A DNA stretch of 64,000 bases from Pseudomonas frederiksbergensis (GTDB lineage Bacteria; Pseudomonadota; Gammaproteobacteria; Pseudomonadales; Pseudomonadaceae). Below, one piece after another: positions 27,466 to 40,042 of the stretch. The DNA is taken from NCBI RefSeq assembly GCF_900105495.1, contig NZ_FNTF01000002.1:347501-411500 (forward strand). The letters run 5' to 3'. Within the stretch, counting starts at the first letter, position 1; the number at the start of each line of letters is the position of its first letter. A model generated the notes under the pieces. The model ran no database searches and had not been told where the DNA came from. It saw only the letters and a program-made list of their open reading frames with translations. The translations under genes and the position numbers were made by a program.

Positions 27466-29865
27466 TTACTTCTCCTCATCCAGCGGCACTCGCACGCTCA
27501 GGGTCGTGCCTTCACCCGGTTCACTCTCAAGCGACAACTGCCCGCCCATGATCAACACTCGCTCGCGCATGCCGACCACCCCGAAGGAGGTTGACCTACC
27601 GGTGGCAGGGACAAATCCTACGCCATCATCGCTGACGGTCAGACACAACTCGTCACCTTCAAGCACCAGCGTCAGTTCAACAGTATGCGCCTGGGCATGG
27701 CGCATGACATTGGTCAGCGCTTCCTGAAGGATCCTAAACAGACCAATCGCCTTGGCATCACTGAGCAGCGGCAGATTCTCCGGCACCTGCACCAAGCACG
27801 GAATCTGCGTGCGCGCCTCGAATCGGCGGGCCTGCCATTCGATAGCCGAGGCGATCCCGGCGTCGAGAATCGGCGGCCGCAGTGCCGTGGCTACATCGCG
27901 AACCAGTTGGAACAGCTGCGCGATCAGTCGCTTCATGCTGTTCAAGCGCTCGTTCAGACCAGGGTCGAGCTGGGCGTAGGCCAATTCGCACATGGAGGTT
28001 TCCAGCTTCAACACGGTAAGCATCTGACCCAGTTCATCGTGAACTTCCCGGGCGATGCGGGCTTTTTCTTCTTCTCGCACACTCTCCAGGTGCGCGGACA
28101 ATTCACGCAACTGTTCGCGAGAGCTGGCCAGTTCCAATTCGATGCGCTTGCTCTCGCTGATGTCCCAGACGATCCCGTCCCAGACATAGGCGCCGTCTTC
28201 GAGTCGGCGGGTGATGGCCTTGATCTCGGCCCAGCGCTGTTCGCCGGAACGGGTGAGAATCCGTCCCTGCCATGACCAGTCACTGTCGGTATCCAGCGCA
28301 TGGTCCTGGGTTTGGTGATAACTGGCCTTGTCGTCCGGGTGCACCAGACTGCGCAAGCCTTTGTCGCGATGGGCCAGGGTGGCCGGCGCGTAACCGACCA
28401 GGCTCTCGCTGCCTTCACTGATGTAGGCAAAATCGATCTGTCCCGTCACCGGCGCCCGCTCCAGACGAAAGACCAGCCCCGGAACGTTGGCGGCGATCCC
28501 TTGCAGACGCGCCTCGCTTTCCTGCAGCGCAGCCAATGCACGACGGCGCTCGGTGACGTCATTGAGGTAAACCACCAGGTATTCGCTGTCGCGAAACCGC
28601 AAAAAGCTCAGCGAAACATCCACCGGCAGGTTGCTGCCATCCGCCCGTATGCAGTTGGTTTCGAAACTTTGCGGGCCGTCCTCGCTGGCCCGGGCGCGCT
28701 TCCACAGGTTCAGCCAGCGGTCCATGTGCAAGCCGGGCTCGAAGTCGATCAGCGGCCGATCAATGATCCCGCCCGCCGGATAACCCAGCATGGTTTCGGC
28801 CGCGCGATTGGCGTAGCGCACATGGCTGTCCCAGTTGACCCAAAGGATGCCGACAGTGCTCTGGTCGATGGAAAACTGGGTGAGGCGCAAGGCTTCTTCG
28901 CTGGCGGCACGCAAGGCAATGTCTTCACGCGCGGCCCGCAAACGATGCTCAAGACTGTGCTGCTGCCGACGCTGCCAGAACACGATGGCCATGCTGCTCA
29001 GCATCAGCACCGCCAACAACAGACAGAGGTTTTGCCAGAAACCGGGGGACTCGGTCAGGCGCGGGTATTTGGGTTGCAGCCATTGGTTGTGCAGCTGCTC
29101 CAGGTCCTTGGCGGGGATCGCCCGCAGCGCGCTTTCGACGATGCCGGCCAGTTCTGGCCAATCCCGGCGCGTGGCCACCCGCAACAATTGCGGCAAGCCG
29201 ATATCACCGACCACCACCAGCCCGGCGAACTCAGGTTCGGCAGACAAACGCCCCAACTGCGCTTCGTCGACCACGGCGTAACTGGCCTGCTGACTCAATA
29301 ACAGTTGCAGTGCCTGGCGTTCGATCGGTACGCCTTGAAGGTTCAGGTGCGGGTAATTGCTGCGCAGGTAATCGGCGGTGGCGCCGGGCATGCGCACGGC
29401 GACGCGGGTCTGGCTGTCGAGTTTTTCCAGCTCGACCACGCCGGTGCTTTTCTGGTCGCTGACCACCAGTTGCGGCACCCGCATATACGGGTCGGAAAAC
29501 TGCCAGAGCCGCAAGCCACCGGGGGTTTGGGTCAGCCCCGGAGCGATGTCGATTTCACCCTCGCGCGCGGCGGCTTCCAGTTGCGCCAGGTCGGGAAAGT
29601 TGCGCCAGCTCAGCTCGACCTTGAGCGCCTTGGCCAGCCACTTCATCAGCTCGACATTGACCCCCGACAAACGCTGCAAGCGGCGATCGTATTGGGCGTA
29701 GGGCACCTGCAACACCAGCCCCACGCGCAATTCGCCATGCTGCGCCAGCCATTGCTGCTGGCCCGCGGACAATTGCGCGACGTGCACCGGGGGCGCGGGA
29801 GCCGCCCAGCCCATCAAGGGAAACCACAAACAGCCGATAACCCACAGGCAGCGAAAACGCATCAT
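27466..29865 (-). CDS. agtS: Sensor histidine kinase with periplasmic amino-acid-binding domain (AgtS homologue)
   Basis: A 799-residue sensor. The order is: signal peptide (MMRFRCLWVIGCLW...), an SBP family 3 ligand-binding domain (about 30-260), one membrane span (LLAVLMLSSMAIVFW, about 285-300), two PAS domains (about 325-450 and 455-580), a HisKA_3 dimerisation domain with phospho-acceptor H609 in REVHDELGQM, and an HATPase domain (FVPATGRSTSFGVVGMRER near the end). The domain set suits direct sensing of an external amino acid. The start at 29865 is preferred over a TTG at 29886. It is divergent from the DUF3530 gene. Confidence 0.88.
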   Translation of the reverse strand: MMRFRCLWVIGCLWFPLMGWAAPAPPVHVAQLSAGQQQWLAQHGELRVGLVLQVPYAQYDRRLQRLSGVNVELMKWLAKALKVELSWRNFPDLAQLEAAAREGEIDIAPGLTQTPGGLRLWQFSDPYMRVPQLVVSDQKSTGVVELEKLDSQTRVAVRMPGATADYLRSNYPHLNLQGVPIERQALQLLLSQQASYAVVDEAQLGRLSAEPEFAGLVVVGDIGLPQLLRVATRRDWPELAGIVESALRAIPAKDLEQLHNQWLQPKYPRLTESPGFWQNLCLLLAVLMLSSMAIVFWQRRQQHSLEHRLRAAREDIALRAASEEALRLTQFSIDQSTVGILWVNWDSHVRYANRAAETMLGYPAGGIIDRPLIDFEPGLHMDRWLNLWKRARASEDGPQSFETNCIRADGSNLPVDVSLSFLRFRDSEYLVVYLNDVTERRRALAALQESEARLQGIAANVPGLVFRLERAPVTGQIDFAYISEGSESLVGYAPATLAHRDKGLRSLVHPDDKASYHQTQDHALDTDSDWSWQGRILTRSGEQRWAEIKAITRRLEDGAYVWDGIVWDISESKRIELELASSREQLRELSAHLESVREEEKARIAREVHDELGQMLTVLKLETSMCELAYAQLDPGLNERLNSMKRLIAQLFQLVRDVATALRPPILDAGIASAIEWQARRFEARTQIPCLVQVPENLPLLSDAKAIGLFRILQEALTNVMRHAQAHTVELTLVLEGDELCLTVSDDGVGFVPATGRSTSFGVVGMRERVLIMGGQLSLESEPGEGTTLSVRVPLDEEK

Positions 29866-29938
29866 CGAAATCTCACACACTGACAAATACTGACCAACCC
29901 ATTAGGCTGCCGGAATAACTTCTGGCCTGGAATATCCG

Positions 29939-30931
29939 ATGCCCCCTGTCTACCGCCTGGCACTGCCAGCATTGTGCCTGTCGCTGATCCTGCCATGCGC
30001 CTTTTCTGTCGAGGCCGCCGACCCGGCACCTGCCGCAACGCAAACACCCGGCGAAGAAAAACCGCTCGAGCGCCAGCCGCTGCTTGAGCGTAGTCAGGAA
30101 GAGGCGTCTGCACTTGAGCGACAGATCCCGGCTCAGGAACAGCAGCAACTGCAAGCAGGTGGCGACACGTTTCTGGCCTTGTGGAAACCGGCCAATACCG
30201 CCGAACCCAAAGGCGCGGTGATTATCATCCCGGGGGCCGGCGAAACCGTTGACTGGCCGCAAGCAATCGGTCCATTGCGCCGTAAATTGCCGGACGCCGA
30301 GTGGAGCAGCCTGAGTATCACCCTGCCGGACCTGCAAAGCGATGCCATCGCGCCGCGTATCGTCGAAGTCGCACCCACACCAAAAGCCGCTGACCCCGGC
30401 AGCAAAGACTCGACCACCGCCGCGCCCATTGAACAAGCAGCGGGCGGTGAAGCGGAGGTGGCGGACAAGGCGATCGCCGAAACCACCGAGGAACAGGCCA
30501 AAGCCGACGCCGAACGAATCTTCGCCCGCATCGACGCCGCGATTGCCTACGCCGAACAGCAAAGCGCTCGCCGCATTGTCGTGCTGGGGCATGGCACTGG
30601 CGCCTACTGGGCCGCGCGATACCTGAGCGAGAAGCAGCCCTCGCAAGTGGAGAAATTTGTGATGGTTGCCGCTCAGATGCCGGCGAAAGCCAAACCAGAG
30701 CTGGTCGAACTGACACCGACCCTGAAGCTGCCCACCGCAGACATTTTCTATATGGACAAGCCGCTGGATCGCAACCTGGCGCTTGAACGCTTGCAAGCCA
30801 GCAAACGCTTGAAGACTGTGGGGTTCAGTCAGGTTTCGCTCAAGGCGTTGCCGGGTAATTCCAAGGCTGAGCAAGAGCAACTGTTCCGTCGGGTGCGGGG
30901 TTGGTTGAGTCCACAGAACGCGGTCAACTGA
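29939..30931 (+). CDS. DUF3530 family exported protein (alpha/beta-hydrolase-like)
   Basis: Unknown function, 330 residues. A signal peptide (MPPVYRLALPALCLSLILPCAFSVEA) suggests export to the periplasm. Coiled, Gln/Glu-rich residues 40-75 follow. The body contains a GAVIIIPGAGETVDWP strand-turn, and VVLGHGTGAYWAARYL near residue 220. In the latter the nucleophile-elbow position (GxSxG) holds Thr instead of Ser, so classical hydrolase activity is doubtful. An Ala/Glu-rich stretch separates the halves. A REP pair lies directly after the stop. Confidence 0.8.
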   Translation: MPPVYRLALPALCLSLILPCAFSVEAADPAPAATQTPGEEKPLERQPLLERSQEEASALERQIPAQEQQQLQAGGDTFLALWKPANTAEPKGAVIIIPGAGETVDWPQAIGPLRRKLPDAEWSSLSITLPDLQSDAIAPRIVEVAPTPKAADPGSKDSTTAAPIEQAAGGEAEVADKAIAETTEEQAKADAERIFARIDAAIAYAEQQSARRIVVLGHGTGAYWAARYLSEKQPSQVEKFVMVAAQMPAKAKPELVELTPTLKLPTADIFYMDKPLDRNLALERLQASKRLKTVGFSQVSLKALPGNSKAEQEQLFRRVRGWLSPQNAVN

Positions 30932-30941
30932 TAGACCGCGT

Positions 30942-31027
30942 CGCCCCCTTCGCGAGCAAGCCCGCTCCCACATTTGACCGGTGTACACAGGACAAATGTG
31001 GGAGCGGGCTTGCTCGCGAAGGGGGCG
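30942..31027. repeat. REP inverted pair (REPIN), perfect 35-bp arms
   Basis: Arms 30942-30976 and 30993-31027 are perfect inverted copies with a 16-base centre. The core is GAGCGGGCTTGCTCGCGAA. It lies between the convergent DUF3530 and djlA genes and could stop transcription from both sides. Confidence 0.9.
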
Positions 31028-31051
31028 TACAAACACTACAAATCTGTCGCC

Positions 31052-31819
31052 CTAACGAAAATCCCGCCGCTCACGAATCAATGTATAGGCGCTATGCAGT
31101 TCGCGGGTCTTGTCAGTGGCTTCGCGCACCTGCAGCGCCGTCGCACCGCTGCCGGCGATCTTGTCCGGGTGATGGCGACTCAGCAGGCGTCGATAAGCAC
31201 GCTTGATCTGCGCCGGCTCGGTGGTCGCCGAAACGCCCAGAAGCCGCAATGCATCCTGATAGGTCAGCGCACTGCTGGTCTTTACAAACTTGTGCTGCTC
31301 GTAATCAGCCGCCAGAGCCTGCACCTGCTGTGACGTCCAGCCCAGCCATTTACCCCACTGCCTGATCAGCTCTCGCTCAGCACTGCCGGCGCGGCCATCC
31401 GCCCAGATCATCCGCCAACAGGCGCGCAAGACGCCTTCGGCCGCATGAGGCTGAGTGCTCAAGCGGCGCAAATAACCGCGCAACCGGTCATTTCCCGACT
31501 TGCCCCGATTGAACGCGGCAATGGCCCGGCGCTGGGCCGACTCGGTCATGTCCAGAGAACGCATTTCCTGACGGGCCTGCTGGATGTGGCCCTCGACCAC
31601 CCTGCCATCGCTCTTGGCCAGGCGTCCCAACAACACAAACAGCAGTTCATCGTTGCGCAGCACTGGGCGGCCACCGAGCTTTTCCCGCAAGTGCGCCCAA
31701 CTCTGTATGTGCAAGTGCCGGTCCAGCACCTGCCCCAACAAGGCGCCAAGCATGGCCCCCGGAATGCTGGCGATGTAAAAGCCCGCTCCGGCTCCAATCA
31801 GAGTCCCTGGCCACAACAT
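31052..31819 (-). CDS. djlA: DnaJ-domain co-chaperone DjlA
   Basis: Membrane-anchored co-chaperone of DnaK, 255 residues. One N-terminal membrane span (LIGAGAGFYIASIPGAMLGALLG) with the Gly pattern typical of DjlA is followed by a TerB-like central domain (about 55-170). The C-terminal J domain has the diagnostic HPD in SRHHPDKIAGSG. It starts one base from murU and is probably in the amgK-murU-djlA transcript. Confidence 0.92.
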   Translation of the reverse strand: MLWPGTLIGAGAGFYIASIPGAMLGALLGQVLDRHLHIQSWAHLREKLGGRPVLRNDELLFVLLGRLAKSDGRVVEGHIQQARQEMRSLDMTESAQRRAIAAFNRGKSGNDRLRGYLRRLSTQPHAAEGVLRACWRMIWADGRAGSAERELIRQWGKWLGWTSQQVQALAADYEQHKFVKTSSALTYQDALRLLGVSATTEPAQIKRAYRRLLSRHHPDKIAGSGATALQVREATDKTRELHSAYTLIRERRDFR

Positions 31820-31820
31820 G

Positions 31821-33508
<1,688 letters not shown>

Positions 33509-33638
33509 TGCAAGGGTCTCCGACGGCGCTAGCCGTCAAGCGGGTCATGCTTTATTATCCAGCATCTTTTTCAGACCATCGAGAGGCGTGCGGCCCACAC
33601 CGCGGGCAGATGGCACGCAGGAAGCCCGGACTAATAAG

Positions 33639-36440
33639 ATGGCATTGAAATCCCCCGCGTTTCGTAAAAAATTTCCGTTGTTGGTTACCGGCAGTCTGCT
33701 GGCCCTGCAACCTCTAGCCACTTCGTTCGTGGTCGCCGCGGAACAGTATGACTGCTCAGTCTCTGCTTCGGGTGCCTGGAACTGTGCGCCAAAATCTCCA
33801 GCAGCTGCGCTGCCACCGCGCCCCGTCCATGACGGCAGTGCGGCGGCAACCACCAGCGGCGAGACTCCGGCTGACAGCGGTTCAAGTCAAGACACCGGCG
33901 CCAAGCCTGTGCTGGTGACCGAAGCCAAGGGCCGCGGCCTGAAGTCGCGTAGCGAAGACTACAGTCACCTCGACTGGGTTCCGCGCGAGAAGCTCACTGC
34001 AGCGCAATTGGCCGAAACCGGTCCTTACTGCGCTGGTTCCTATATCGAACCGATTCGTCCTGGCATGAATGACAAGACGAATAAAAGTGACGCTCCGACC
34101 TTCCTCGGCGCCAAAGCCTCTCGCTATAAGCAGGATGAGCAAGTCGCGACCCTCGCCGGTGACGTGGTCATGCGCCAGGGCAGCATGCAGGTCGAAGCCG
34201 ACGAAGCGAACCTTTACCAGGCCGAGAGCCGTGGCGAACTGAGCGGCAACGTCCGTGTTCGCGACAACGGCGCACTGATCGTTGGCGACCACGCCGACGT
34301 GCAGCTCGACACCGGTGAAGCCAAGGTCGACAACGCCGAATACGTGATGCACAAATCCCGTATCCGCGGCAGTGCGCTGTATGCCAAGCGTGCCGAGAAC
34401 GCGATCATCCGCCTCAAGGATGGTACGTACACCACGTGCGAACCGGACAGCAACGCCTGGCAGCTCAAGGGCAACAACATTACCTTGAACCCGGCCACCG
34501 GCTTCGGTACCGCGACCAACGTGACGCTGCGGGTCAAGGACATTCCGGTCCTGTACACGCCGTACATCTATTTCCCGATCGACGACCGTCGCCAGTCCGG
34601 CTTCCTGCCGCCGACCATCGGCACCGGCACCGATACCGGCTTCATGCTGGTCACACCGTATTACTTCAACCTGGCACCCAACTACGATGCCACGTTGTAC
34701 CCGCGCTACATGAGCAAGCACGGCTTGTTGATGGAAGGCGAGTTCCGTTACCTGACCCCTTCAAGCGAAGGTCAGTTCGGCGCCGCGTACCTCAACGACG
34801 AAGACACCGATCGCAGCAAGCAGACCGACTACCAGAAAAACCGCTACATGTATAACTGGCAGCACAAGGGCGGTCTCGACTCGCGCGTTCTGACCCAGGT
34901 CGATTACACCAAGATCAGCGATCCGTATTACTTCCAGGATCTGCAGACTGACCAGATCGGTGTGAAAAGTTCTGACTTCGTGAACCAGCAGGGTTCTGTC
35001 ACCTATCGTGGCGACAGCTACACCGCTCGCGTGAACGCACAGGCTTATCAACTCGCGACCGTTTCGGACATTACCCCATACGACCGCTTGCCGCAGATCA
35101 CTTTCAATGGTCAGTTGCCGACTCACCCAGGTGGCCTGAATTTCGATTACGAGACAGAAGTCGTTCGATTTGACCGTGACTTGAAGGACGGCAACTTCGT
35201 AAACGAAGATGGCTCTGTTGAACCGCGTCTTGATAACAACGTTACCGGACTGGCACGTGCCAATGGCGACCGTTTGAATCTCAAACCGGGTGTCAGTCTG
35301 CCATTGGACTGGACTTATGGCTTCGTGAAGCCATCGCTCAAATACCAGTACACCCAGTACCAACTGGATCTGGACGGTACCGGCAAAAGCCAGATTGACG
35401 CGCAAACCGCAGAGCAGCAAAAGCTCAACGGCACCTTCAGCAGCAGCCAGAACCGTGGCGTGCCGATTGCAAGCATCGATAGCGGCCTGTACTTCGATCG
35501 CAATACCCAATGGTTCGGCAAGAATTATCGCCAGACCCTCGAACCGCGCCTGTTCTACCTGTATGTCCCTGAAACGGACCAGGAAGACATTCCGGTCTTC
35601 GACACCGGCGAATACACCTTCAACTATGCGTCGTTGTTCCGTGACAACCGCTTCTCCGGCGCCGACCGCGTCGGCGACGAGAACAAACTGTCCCTGGGCG
35701 TAACCAACCGCTGGATCGAAGACAATGGCTTCGAACGTCAACGTATCAGTGTTGGTCAGGCCATGTACTTCAAGGACCGTGAAGTCCAGTTGCCGGGAAT
35801 CGACGCAAAAACCCGCCAGGACGCGCAGGCTAACGTCTCGCCGTACGCGCTGGAATACGAATACCGCTGGAACCGTGATTGGCGCACCACGGCCGATTAC
35901 AACTGGGACCCGGACAGCCGCAGCCCTCGCTCGGGCAGCGCGATGTTCCACTACCAGCCTGAAGACAACCCGAACAAGGTCATCAACGCCGGCTATCGCT
36001 ATCGTAATGACCAGATCCGTTACGACCAGAACACCGGTAAATGGCAAGTGGGCGGCGGTGACTACGGTACTCCGGGCCAACCTGGCTACGTGAAGGACTA
36101 CTACAAGATCCAACAGCACGATTTCTCGGTGATCTGGCCGATCGTGCCGCAATGGAACGCCATCAGCCGCTGGCAGTATGACTACAACCGTAACCGTACC
36201 CTGGAAGCTTTCGGTGGTTTCGAGTACGACAACTGCTGCTGGAAACTGCGCCTGATCAACCGTTACTGGGTTTCGTATGACGAGTTCAGTCAGAACGCCC
36301 CGGAAAACGAAAAAGGCGACCACGGCATCTTCCTACAAATTGTTCTGAAGGGACTCGGCGGCCTCACCGGCTCCAAAGTAGAGAGCTTCCTCGACAAAGG
36401 CATCCAAGGTTATCGTGAACGTGAAGACCAAGCTTTCTGA
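33639..36440 (+). CDS. lptD: LPS-assembly outer-membrane protein LptD
   Basis: Outer-membrane barrel that, with LptE, inserts LPS into the outer leaflet. From ATG 33639 ([13 protein letters not shown]) it has 933 residues, near the Pseudomonas norm. After a signal peptide comes an OstA/LptA-like N-terminal domain ([20 protein letters not shown], about 165-300), then the barrel, rich in aromatic strands, and a C-terminal region ([16 protein letters not shown]) with the adjacent Cys pair used in disulfide-linked assembly. It overlaps surA by 26 bases; SurA chaperones LptD folding. Confidence 0.96.
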   Translation: MALKSPAFRKKFPLLVTGSLLALQPLATSFVVAAEQYDCSVSASGAWNCAPKSPAAALPPRPVHDGSAAATTSGETPADSGSSQDTGAKPVLVTEAKGRGLKSRSEDYSHLDWVPREKLTAAQLAETGPYCAGSYIEPIRPGMNDKTNKSDAPTFLGAKASRYKQDEQVATLAGDVVMRQGSMQVEADEANLYQAESRGELSGNVRVRDNGALIVGDHADVQLDTGEAKVDNAEYVMHKSRIRGSALYAKRAENAIIRLKDGTYTTCEPDSNAWQLKGNNITLNPATGFGTATNVTLRVKDIPVLYTPYIYFPIDDRRQSGFLPPTIGTGTDTGFMLVTPYYFNLAPNYDATLYPRYMSKHGLLMEGEFRYLTPSSEGQFGAAYLNDEDTDRSKQTDYQKNRYMYNWQHKGGLDSRVLTQVDYTKISDPYYFQDLQTDQIGVKSSDFVNQQGSVTYRGDSYTARVNAQAYQLATVSDITPYDRLPQITFNGQLPTHPGGLNFDYETEVVRFDRDLKDGNFVNEDGSVEPRLDNNVTGLARANGDRLNLKPGVSLPLDWTYGFVKPSLKYQYTQYQLDLDGTGKSQIDAQTAEQQKLNGTFSSSQNRGVPIASIDSGLYFDRNTQWFGKNYRQTLEPRLFYLYVPETDQEDIPVFDTGEYTFNYASLFRDNRFSGADRVGDENKLSLGVTNRWIEDNGFERQRISVGQAMYFKDREVQLPGIDAKTRQDAQANVSPYALEYEYRWNRDWRTTADYNWDPDSRSPRSGSAMFHYQPEDNPNKVINAGYRYRNDQIRYDQNTGKWQVGGGDYGTPGQPGYVKDYYKIQQHDFSVIWPIVPQWNAISRWQYDYNRNRTLEAFGGFEYDNCCWKLRLINRYWVSYDEFSQNAPENEKGDHGIFLQIVLKGLGGLTGSKVESFLDKGIQGYREREDQAF

Positions 36441-37737
36441 TTGTCTGCGCCCGCTGATGCTGGGCGCGCTGTTCCTGGGTACCGCGGCGAACGCCGCGGT
36501 GGAGTCCATCGATAAAGTGGTGGCCATTGTCGATAACGACGTGGTCATGCAGAGCCAACTGGACCAACGGGTTCATGAAGTTCAGCAAACCATCGCCAAG
36601 CGCGGTGCTGCAGTACCGCCGGCTAACGTGCTGGATCAGCAGGTACTTGAACGCCTGATCGTCGAAAACCTGCAACTGCAGATCGGCGAACGTTCCGGCA
36701 TCCGCATTACCGATGAAGAACTGAACCAGGCTGTCGGCACCATTGCCCAGCGCAACAACATGTCCGTGGATCAATTCCGCGCCGCTCTGACTCGCGACGG
36801 TCTGTCTTACGACGACGCCCGTGACCAGATTCGCCGCGAAATGATCATCAGCCGTGTGCGTCAGCGTCGTGTGGCCGAGCGTATCCAGGTTTCCGAACAG
36901 GAAGTGAAGAACTTCCTCGCTTCCGACCTTGGCAAGATGCAACTGTCCGAAGAGTTCCGCCTGGCCAACATCCTGATTCCTACGCCGGAAAGCGCCAACT
37001 CCGACGCGATTCAGAATGCAGCCAAGCAAGCCGACGCGGTTTACCAGCAACTCCAGCAAGGCGCTGACTTCGGTCAGTTGGCAATCGCCAAATCCGCCAG
37101 CGAAACCGCACTGGAAGGCGGCGACATGGGCTGGCGTAAAGCCGCTCAACTGCCACCTCCGTTCGATCGCCTGCTCAGCACCATGGCAGTGGGTGATGTG
37201 ACCCAACCTATGCGTACTCCGGGCGGCTTCATCATTTTGAAGATCCTCGACAAGCGTGGCGGCGAAACCCAGGTGCGTGACGAAGTGCACGTGCGTCATA
37301 TCCTGGTCAAACCGAGCCCGATCCGCGACGAAGCAAAAACCAAAGCGCTCGCTGAGTCCCTCTACTCCCGCATCGAATCGGGCGAAGACTTCGGCGAACT
37401 GGCGAAAAGCTTCTCGGAAGATCCAGGTTCCGCCCTCAACGGTGGCGACCTGAACTGGATCGACCCGAATGCACTGGTTCCCGAGTTCCGCGAAGTGATG
37501 GCCAAGACCCCACAAGGTCAGCTGTCCAAGCCGTTCCAGACTCAATATGGCTGGCACGTTCTGGAAGTCCTTGGCCGTCGTGCCACTGACAGCACCACCC
37601 AGGCCCGTGAGCAGCAAGCGATGACCGTATTGCGTAACCGCAAATATGATGAAGAGCTGCAAACCTGGCTGCGTCAGATCCGTGACGAAGCGTACGTAGA
37701 GATCAAACTCCCTGGTGCAGACCAGGCAGCGCAGTGA
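36415..37737 (+). CDS. surA: Periplasmic chaperone and peptidyl-prolyl isomerase SurA
   Basis: Chaperone for outer-membrane proteins, 440 residues. A signal peptide ([17 protein letters not shown]) is followed by the SurA N-domain ([20 protein letters not shown]), then two parvulin domains (near 180-275 and 290-390; the second starts [15 protein letters not shown]). The start GTG at 36415 has AAGG five bases upstream. A GTG two codons later is a possible alternative. The start lies inside the lptD end and pdxA overlaps its stop, so the three are tightly coupled. Confidence 0.95.
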   Translation: MNVKTKLSDCLRPLMLGALFLGTAANAAVESIDKVVAIVDNDVVMQSQLDQRVHEVQQTIAKRGAAVPPANVLDQQVLERLIVENLQLQIGERSGIRITDEELNQAVGTIAQRNNMSVDQFRAALTRDGLSYDDARDQIRREMIISRVRQRRVAERIQVSEQEVKNFLASDLGKMQLSEEFRLANILIPTPESANSDAIQNAAKQADAVYQQLQQGADFGQLAIAKSASETALEGGDMGWRKAAQLPPPFDRLLSTMAVGDVTQPMRTPGGFIILKILDKRGGETQVRDEVHVRHILVKPSPIRDEAKTKALAESLYSRIESGEDFGELAKSFSEDPGSALNGGDLNWIDPNALVPEFREVMAKTPQGQLSKPFQTQYGWHVLEVLGRRATDSTTQAREQQAMTVLRNRKYDEELQTWLRQIRDEAYVEIKLPGADQAAQ

Positions 37738-38723
37738 AACCCAAACGTTTCGCGCTGACACCCGGCGAACCGGCCGGCATAGGTCCCGACCTGTGCCTGC
37801 TGCTTGCCTCGCAAGCCCAGCCACATCCCCTGATTGCCATTACCAGCCGCGACCTGCTCCTCGAGCGGGCCGCGCAACTGGGCGTGGTCGTCGATTTGCT
37901 GCCGGTAACCCCGGACCGCTGGCCGGATGTACCCGCGCCAGCCAACAGCCTGTATGTCTGGGATACACCGCTCAACGCCAAGGTCACTGCCGGGCAACTG
38001 GACAAGGCCAACGCGGCTTTCGTTCTGGAAACCCTGACCCGAGCGGGCCAAGGCTGCCTGGACGGGCATTTTGCCGGCATGATCACCGCCCCTGTGCACA
38101 AGGGCGTGATCAATGAATCCGGAATCGCCTTTTCCGGCCATACGGAATTTCTCGCCGACCTGACCCATACCGCACAAGTGGTGATGATGCTCGCCACTCG
38201 CGGATTGCGCGTGGCGCTGGTCACCACTCACCTGCCCCTTCGCGAGATTGCCGATGCGATCACGCCGGAGCGCCTGGAACGGGTCACGCGAATTCTGCAC
38301 GCCGATCTGCAAGAAAAATTCGGCATTGCCCGGCCACGCATCCTCGTGTGTGGGCTCAACCCCCATGCCGGCGAAGGCGGACACCTGGGCCATGAAGAAA
38401 TCGACATCATCGAACCTACATTAGAGCGCCTGCGCGGCGAAGGAATGGACCTTCGTGGCCCCCTGCCCGCCGACACTCTGTTTACCCCCAAGTATCTGGA
38501 GCACTGCGATGCAGTGCTGGCGATGTACCACGACCAGGGCCTGCCTGTGCTGAAGTACAAAGGCTTCGGCGCGGCAGTCAACGTGACCCTCGGCTTGCCG
38601 ATCATCCGCACATCGGTGGACCACGGCACTGCCCTGGACCTGGCCGGTAGCGGCAAAATCGACACCGGCAGCCTGCAAGTCGCCCTGGAAACCGCCTACC
38701 AGATGGCCGAGACCCGTTTATGA
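37734..38723 (+). CDS. pdxA: 4-hydroxythreonine-4-phosphate dehydrogenase
   Basis: Pyridoxal phosphate synthesis (DXP-dependent route). It has 329 residues. Family motifs are [12 protein letters not shown] at the N-terminus, [14 protein letters not shown] near 120, the metal-binding His in HTEFLAD, and [13 protein letters not shown] near 210. The start is GTG at 37734, overlapping the surA stop by 4 bp, and its own stop overlaps rsmA by 4 bp. Confidence 0.96.
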   Translation: MKPKRFALTPGEPAGIGPDLCLLLASQAQPHPLIAITSRDLLLERAAQLGVVVDLLPVTPDRWPDVPAPANSLYVWDTPLNAKVTAGQLDKANAAFVLETLTRAGQGCLDGHFAGMITAPVHKGVINESGIAFSGHTEFLADLTHTAQVVMMLATRGLRVALVTTHLPLREIADAITPERLERVTRILHADLQEKFGIARPRILVCGLNPHAGEGGHLGHEEIDIIEPTLERLRGEGMDLRGPLPADTLFTPKYLEHCDAVLAMYHDQGLPVLKYKGFGAAVNVTLGLPIIRTSVDHGTALDLAGSGKIDTGSLQVALETAYQMAETRL

Positions 38724-39538
38724 CCGAGCATTACCAACACAAGGCGCGCAAACGCTTTGGCCAGAACTTCCTGCACGATGCCGGCGTTATCGACCGTATC
38801 CTGCGCGCCATCCGCGCCAAGCCCGAAGACCGCCTGCTGGAAATCGGCCCTGGCCAGGGTGCTCTGACTCAAGGCCTGCTTAACAGCGGCGCCCAGTTGG
38901 ACGTGGTGGAACTGGACAAGGATCTGATCCCGATCCTCAACCAGCAATTTGCCAGCAAGAGCAATTTCAGCCTGCATCAGGGTGATGCTCTGAAGTTTGA
39001 CTTCACCAGCCTGAACGCTGCGCCGAACAGCCTGCGGGTGGTCGGCAACCTGCCGTACAACATCTCTACGCCGCTGATTTTTCACCTCCTGCATAACGCC
39101 AGCCTGATTCGCGACATGCACTTCATGCTGCAAAAAGAAGTGGTCGAGCGCCTGGCAGCAGGCCCTGGTGGTGGTGACTGGGGCCGCTTGTCGATCATGG
39201 TTCAGTATCACTGCAGGGTTGAACATCTGTTCAACGTTGGCCCGGGCGCGTTCAATCCGCCGCCAAAAGTCGACTCAGCTATCGTGCGCCTGGTGCCTCA
39301 CGCAGTACTGCCGCACCCGGCCAAGGATCACAAGCTGTTGGAGCGCGTCGTGCGCGAAGCCTTTAACCAGCGCCGCAAGACCCTGCGCAACACCCTCAAG
39401 CTGCTGCTGAGCAACGCTGAAATCGAAGCCGCCGGCGTCGATGGCAGCCTGCGCCCCGAACAGCTCGATCTGGCCGCCTTCGTGCGCCTGGCCGACAAGC
39501 TCAGCGAACAAGTCCTACAGACGCCCGCCGCCGACTGA
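38720..39538 (+). CDS. rsmA: 16S rRNA dimethyladenosine transferase
   Basis: Methylates A1518 and A1519 of 16S rRNA (KsgA); loss gives kasugamycin resistance. It has 272 residues. SAM motif I is [12 protein letters not shown] (about 40-51), the catalytic NLPY is in [11 protein letters not shown] (about 113), and the N-terminal [10 protein letters not shown] is typical. Overlap with pdxA mirrors the enterobacterial surA-pdxA-rsmA-apaG-apaH order. Confidence 0.97.
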   Translation: MTEHYQHKARKRFGQNFLHDAGVIDRILRAIRAKPEDRLLEIGPGQGALTQGLLNSGAQLDVVELDKDLIPILNQQFASKSNFSLHQGDALKFDFTSLNAAPNSLRVVGNLPYNISTPLIFHLLHNASLIRDMHFMLQKEVVERLAAGPGGGDWGRLSIMVQYHCRVEHLFNVGPGAFNPPPKVDSAIVRLVPHAVLPHPAKDHKLLERVVREAFNQRRKTLRNTLKLLLSNAEIEAAGVDGSLRPEQLDLAAFVRLADKLSEQVLQTPAAD

Positions 39539-39661
39539 CAGGCAATGAGCGTTATCGGGTAGGACGCCAGACGCGATGTCTGGTTTACTACCCGATACTT
39601 GGCCTAGACTGAGTTCATTCAGCTACGCCCCGCGTCCCGCTTCGTTTTTAAGGCCTCTTGC

Positions 39662-40042
39662 ATGTCCGATCCTCGTTATCAGGTCGACGTCAGCGTCGTC
39701 ACCCGCTATCTGGCAGAACAATCGCAACCCGAGCAAAACCGCTTTGCCTTCGCCTATACCATCACCGTGCACAACAATGGCGAGCTACCGGCCAAACTGT
39801 TGTCGCGGCACTGGGTGATCACCGACGGTGACGGGCATGTCGAAGAGGTACGCGGGGCCGGTGTTGTTGGCCTGCAACCGTTGATCGCGGTGGGCGAAAG
39901 TCACACCTACAGCAGCGGCACCGTCATGACCTCCAAGGTCGGCACGATGCAGGGCACTTATGAAATGGTTGCCGACGACGGTAAACACTTCGACGCCATC
40001 ATCGCCCCATTCCGCCTGGCGGTGCCCGGAGCCCTGCACTGA
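39662..40042 (+). CDS. apaG: ApaG (DUF525 domain protein)
   Basis: Single ApaG domain of 126 residues, of unknown biochemical role, associated with Co2+ resistance and Mg2+ efflux in Salmonella. The immunoglobulin-like fold is suggested by [24 protein letters not shown] and by [21 protein letters not shown]. The glycine-rich nucleotide-like motif of the family is partly kept ([12 protein letters not shown]). Its stop shares a base with the apaH start. Confidence 0.94.
   Translation: MSDPRYQVDVSVVTRYLAEQSQPEQNRFAFAYTITVHNNGELPAKLLSRHWVITDGDGHVEEVRGAGVVGLQPLIAVGESHTYSSGTVMTSKVGTMQGTYEMVADDGKHFDAIIAPFRLAVPGALH

Noticed and set aside
30590..30625. Active serine hydrolase call for the DUF3530 protein
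   Set aside because: The elbow reads GHGTG, so the nucleophile serine is absent; only the fold similarity is kept.
34761..36323. A 520-codon frame antisense to lptD
   Set aside because: Same cause; its product is a low-complexity Val-rich string and lptD is certain.
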